From Streptomyces katrae (lineage in GTDB: Bacteria; Actinomycetota; Actinomycetes; Streptomycetales; Streptomycetaceae): 13,624 bases of DNA. The position numbers and the translations under genes are program-made. Location: the NCBI RefSeq assembly GCF_000966975.1, contig NZ_JZWV01000569.1, positions 1 through 13,624 on the forward strand, in the 5' to 3' direction. Under the pieces are notes generated by a model that saw only the letters and a program-made list of their open reading frames with translations, was not told the origin of the DNA and made no database searches. Shown here piece after piece: positions 11,391 through 13,624 of the stretch; the stretch's first letter is position 1, and every line of letters starts with the position of its first letter.

Positions 11391-12989
11391 ATGGCCTCGA
11401 TGCCGCACACCCGACGGTCCCTGCTCGGCGGGTCCCTCGCCGTCCCGCTGGGCCTGGCCCTGTCCACGGCGCTCGCCGCGCCCGCGCTCGCCGCCTCGCC
11501 CCGGGTCCCCGCCTTCGCCCGCTCCGGCCGTCCGGCCGCCCTCTGGGGCGTCCAGTCCGGGGAGATCACCGCGCACTCGGCCACCGTCTGGACGCGCTCC
11601 GACCGGCCGGCGCGGATGTACGTGGAGACCTCCCCGAGCGAGTCGTTCCGTTACGGCGTCCACCGCCACGGCGGCCCCTTCCTCGGCCCGGCCACCGACT
11701 TCACCGGCACCACCACCCTGCGCGACCTGCCTCCCGGCCGGCAGATCCACTACCGGGTCGTGCTCACCGACCCCGACGACCCCCGCCGCTGCGGCGAGCC
11801 GGTGCGCGGCAGTTTCCGCACCACCCCCGTCTCCCGCCGCCAGAGCGTGCGCTTCCTGTGGTCCGGGGACCTGGCGGGCCAGGGCTGGGGGATCAACCCC
11901 GAGCTCGGCGGGTACCGCGTCTTCGACGAGATGCGGCTGCGCGACCCCGACTTCTTCCTCTTCAGCGGCGACACGATCTACGCCGACGGCCCGCTCAAGG
12001 CCGCCGTACCGCTGCCCGACGGCCGCGTCTGGCACAACGTCACCACCGAGGAGAAGGCCAAGGTCGCCGAGACCCTCGCCGAGTACCGCGGGAACTTCCG
12101 CTACAACCTGCTCGATCACAACCTGCGCGAGTTCTACGCCCAGGTCCCGGTCCTGGCCCAGTGGGACGACCACGAGGTGCGCAACAACTGGTACCCGGGC
12201 CAGCTGCTGGACGACCCGCGCTACACCGTCAAGGACGTCGACACCCTCACGGCCCACGCCCGCCAGGCCTTCGGCGAGTACTTCCCCGTGACCGACCTGC
12301 GGGGCGGACGCGCGGAGGGCCGGATGTACCGGGTGCTGCGGCAGGGGCCGCTGCTGGACGTGTTCGTGCTCGACATGCGCACCTACCGCGACGCCAACTC
12401 CCCGGGCCGCCAGACCGACGACCCGGTCGGCATCCTCGGCACCGAACAGCTGGCCTGGCTCAAGCGGGAGCTCTCGCGCTCGCGGGCGACCTGGAAGGTG
12501 ATCGCCGCCGACATGCCGCTGGGCATCGTGGTCCCCGACGGGGCCACCGACTTCGAGGCGGTCGCCCAGGGAGACCCCGGGGCCCCGCTGGGGCGCGAGC
12601 TCCAGATCGCCGACCTCCTGCGCCACATCAAGCACCAGCACATCACGGGCACCCTCTGGCTCACCGCCGACGTCCACTACACCGCCGCCAACCACTACGC
12701 CCCCGAGCGCGCGGCCTTCTCCGACTTCGCCCCCTTCTGGGAGTTCGTCTCCGGACCCATCGGCGCCGGCGGCTTCCCGGCCGGCAAGCTGGACGCCACC
12801 TTCGGACCGCGGACCGCGTACGTGCAGTCGGCGCCGGTCGCGAACATGTCCCCGGCGGAGAACCCCCCGTACTACGGCGAGGTCGAGATCGACGGCGACA
12901 GCGGGGAGCTCACCGTGCGGTTGCGCCGCCAGGGAGGCGGAGTACTCTTCACCCAGCGGCTCCAGCCCGGCCGCGTCGGACAGCCGTGA
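11391..12989 (+). CDS. phoD: PhoD-like alkaline phosphatase / phosphodiesterase, Tat-secreted
   Basis: This 532-residue protein is an extracellular phosphatase or phosphodiesterase that releases phosphate from organic esters. The signal peptide is of Tat type: TRRSLLGG with R8-R9, a hydrophobic core to about residue 30, and cleavage near ALA-A at 34-35. Tat export fits a metalloenzyme folded in the cytoplasm. The N-terminal PhoD domain (about 48-148) is followed by the metallophosphatase core with its metal-binding motifs: WSGDLAGQG (D160), LFSGDTIYADGP (D194, Y197), QWDDHEVRNNW (D259-E262) and LTADVHYTAAN (D427, H429). Family members use Ca2+ and Fe3+. GGAG 8 bp upstream selects ATG 11391; earlier in-frame ATG 11295 overlaps the PHO box and was rejected. 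The PHO box predicts induction at low phosphate. Confidence 0.93.
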   Translation: MASMPHTRRSLLGGSLAVPLGLALSTALAAPALAASPRVPAFARSGRPAALWGVQSGEITAHSATVWTRSDRPARMYVETSPSESFRYGVHRHGGPFLGPATDFTGTTTLRDLPPGRQIHYRVVLTDPDDPRRCGEPVRGSFRTTPVSRRQSVRFLWSGDLAGQGWGINPELGGYRVFDEMRLRDPDFFLFSGDTIYADGPLKAAVPLPDGRVWHNVTTEEKAKVAETLAEYRGNFRYNLLDHNLREFYAQVPVLAQWDDHEVRNNWYPGQLLDDPRYTVKDVDTLTAHARQAFGEYFPVTDLRGGRAEGRMYRVLRQGPLLDVFVLDMRTYRDANSPGRQTDDPVGILGTEQLAWLKRELSRSRATWKVIAADMPLGIVVPDGATDFEAVAQGDPGAPLGRELQIADLLRHIKHQHITGTLWLTADVHYTAANHYAPERAAFSDFAPFWEFVSGPIGAGGFPAGKLDATFGPRTAYVQSAPVANMSPAENPPYYGEVEIDGDSGELTVRLRRQGGGVLFTQRLQPGRVGQP

Positions 12990-13000
12990 GGACACCGGCC

Positions 13001-13014
13001 CCGGACGACTCCGG
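13001..13014 (+). terminator. Weak hairpin after phoD
   Basis: CCGGA-CGAC-TCCGG begins 12 bp after the phoD stop. The stem is only 5 bp, so this is a tentative terminator. The rest of 12990-13121 holds a perfect 10-bp palindrome CGTGATCACG (13086-13095) before the next gene and no other clear site. Confidence 0.25.
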
Positions 13015-13121
13015 CAGCGGAAACCAGCTGGAAAAACGGGAGAAACCGACCAGAGCCACACTTAACCAGTCGGTCACAGATCGTTCGTGATCACGCAACA
13101 CCCGGGCGCCACAGTGGGTGC

Positions 13122-13624
13122 ATGACTGACCGTAACCCCGCCTCCGCCGCCCCGCGCCCCCACCGCCACCACTGGCGCCGGGACCTCGTCGAACTCGCCG
13201 CCCTCTTCTGCGCCGTGGCCGTCGCCGACGGCATCGCCAACCTCGTCGCACACGGCCCGAGCGGCCCGCTCCTGCTGGTCGCCTCGGCCGTCGCGCTCCT
13301 GGTCACGGCGGGCTTCCACACCTGGTGGGCCCGCCGTCACAGCCATGCGCCGCCGCCCGGCGCCGCCCTGCCCTCCGACCGGCCCGCGGCGGCCCCGGAG
13401 GCAGCCCCCACCACCCCCGCCACACCGGCCGTCGGCGCCCTCTGGCGCATGCGGACGACCGTACGGGACGAGCCCGGCAGCCTCGCCTCGCTGTGCACCG
13501 CCCTCGCCCGGGCCCAGGTGGACATCCTGACCCTCCAGACCCACCCCCTCCCCGAGGGCGGCACGGTCGACGAGTTCCTGCTGCGCGCCCCCCGCGACCT
13601 GGCCATCGCCGACCTGACCCGGGC
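13122..13624 (+). CDS. Two-pass membrane protein with ACT domain, 3' end outside window
   Basis: The frame is open from ATG 13122 to the window end (167 complete codons, no stop). After a His/Arg-rich start (PRPHRHHWRRD, residues 12-22) come two hydrophobic segments, about 24-44 (LVELAALFCAVAVADGIANLV) and 50-66 (PLLLVASAVALLVTAGF). A short HTWWARRHSH basic stretch follows, then a Pro/Ala-rich linker. From about residue 107 the sequence WRMRTTVRDEPGSLASLCTALARAQVDILTLQTHP has the shape of an ACT domain, a small ligand-binding fold that usually senses amino acids. The basic residues after segment 2 suggest the ACT part is cytoplasmic. Start support is moderate: GTGGGTG precedes the ATG. The role is unknown; amino-acid sensing at the membrane is inference, and an output domain may lie beyond the window. 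Confidence 0.75.
   Translation, partial: MTDRNPASAAPRPHRHHWRRDLVELAALFCAVAVADGIANLVAHGPSGPLLLVASAVALLVTAGFHTWWARRHSHAPPPGAALPSDRPAAAPEAAPTTPATPAVGALWRMRTTVRDEPGSLASLCTALARAQVDILTLQTHPLPEGGTVDEFLLRAPRDLAIADLTR

Noticed and set aside
10875..13061. A 728-codon open frame on the minus strand opposite the alpha/beta hydrolase and phoD
   Set aside because: It is Gly/Val/Ala/Arg-rich with no recognisable motif. The opposite strand carries complete catalytic motifs of two known families.
13086..13095. CGTGATCACG as an operator for the ACT-domain gene
   Set aside because: A 10-bp palindrome is too short to support a claim without conservation data.
1..13624. Mobile elements, CRISPR arrays, tRNA or rRNA genes, riboswitches
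   Set aside because: I saw no transposase or integrase motifs, no regularly spaced repeats with unique spacers, no cloverleaf with a recognisable T-arm, and no long structured leader of a known riboswitch class.

Overview
The window has very high G+C, strong G/C bias at third codon positions, GTG and TTG starts, poorly conserved -35 boxes and leaderless-looking promoters. With the families present, this points to a Streptomyces or close actinomycete chromosome. I see no transposase, integrase, tRNA, rRNA, CRISPR array or prophage gene. The content looks like ordinary chromosome, and most of what is interesting is regulatory DNA between the genes.

Layout. (1) 1-822: the 3' part of a CNNM/CBS-domain membrane protein, then a hairpin. 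(2) 901-1683: an SGNH/GDSL hydrolase. (3) 1755-3724: purB (adenylosuccinate lyase) overlapping a mug-type uracil/thymine mismatch DNA glycosylase, which probably uses a CTG start at the purB stop. (4) 4158-3721, minus: a 145-residue protein of unknown function whose stop codon interlocks with the mug stop. (5) 5899-4212, minus: an ABC transporter ATPase and permease pair. It is divergent from (6) 6008-7856, a DesK-like histidine kinase and LuxR/NarL response regulator. The shared intergenic region carries a perfect 26-bp palindrome, so the four genes probably form one sensing and export module. (7) 7932-9083: a ROK-family regulator with degenerate sugar-kinase motifs and an inverted repeat between its promoter elements. 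(8) 9084-9278: no gene, but a repeat-flanked hairpin between convergent genes. (9) 10031-9279, minus: a GntR/HutC regulator. Its consensus-like promoter is overlapped by an inverted repeat differing at one base from the DasR core site. (10) 10351-11259: an alpha/beta hydrolase with a small pentapeptide repeat at its C-terminus. (11) 11391-12989: a Tat-exported PhoD-like phosphatase with a recognisable PHO box upstream. (12) 13122 to the end: the start of a two-pass membrane protein carrying a cytoplasmic ACT domain.

Functional themes. Nucleotide metabolism and DNA repair are coupled in purB-mug. Envelope signalling and export are linked in the two-component/ABC block. Carbon and phosphate control is suggested by the ROK regulator, the GntR regulator with its DasR-like site, and the PHO box at phoD. 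I did not find a clear, wholly new multi-gene system. The strongest leads are the DasR-like operator on the GntR promoter, the 26-bp palindrome and the membrane-anchored ACT protein.
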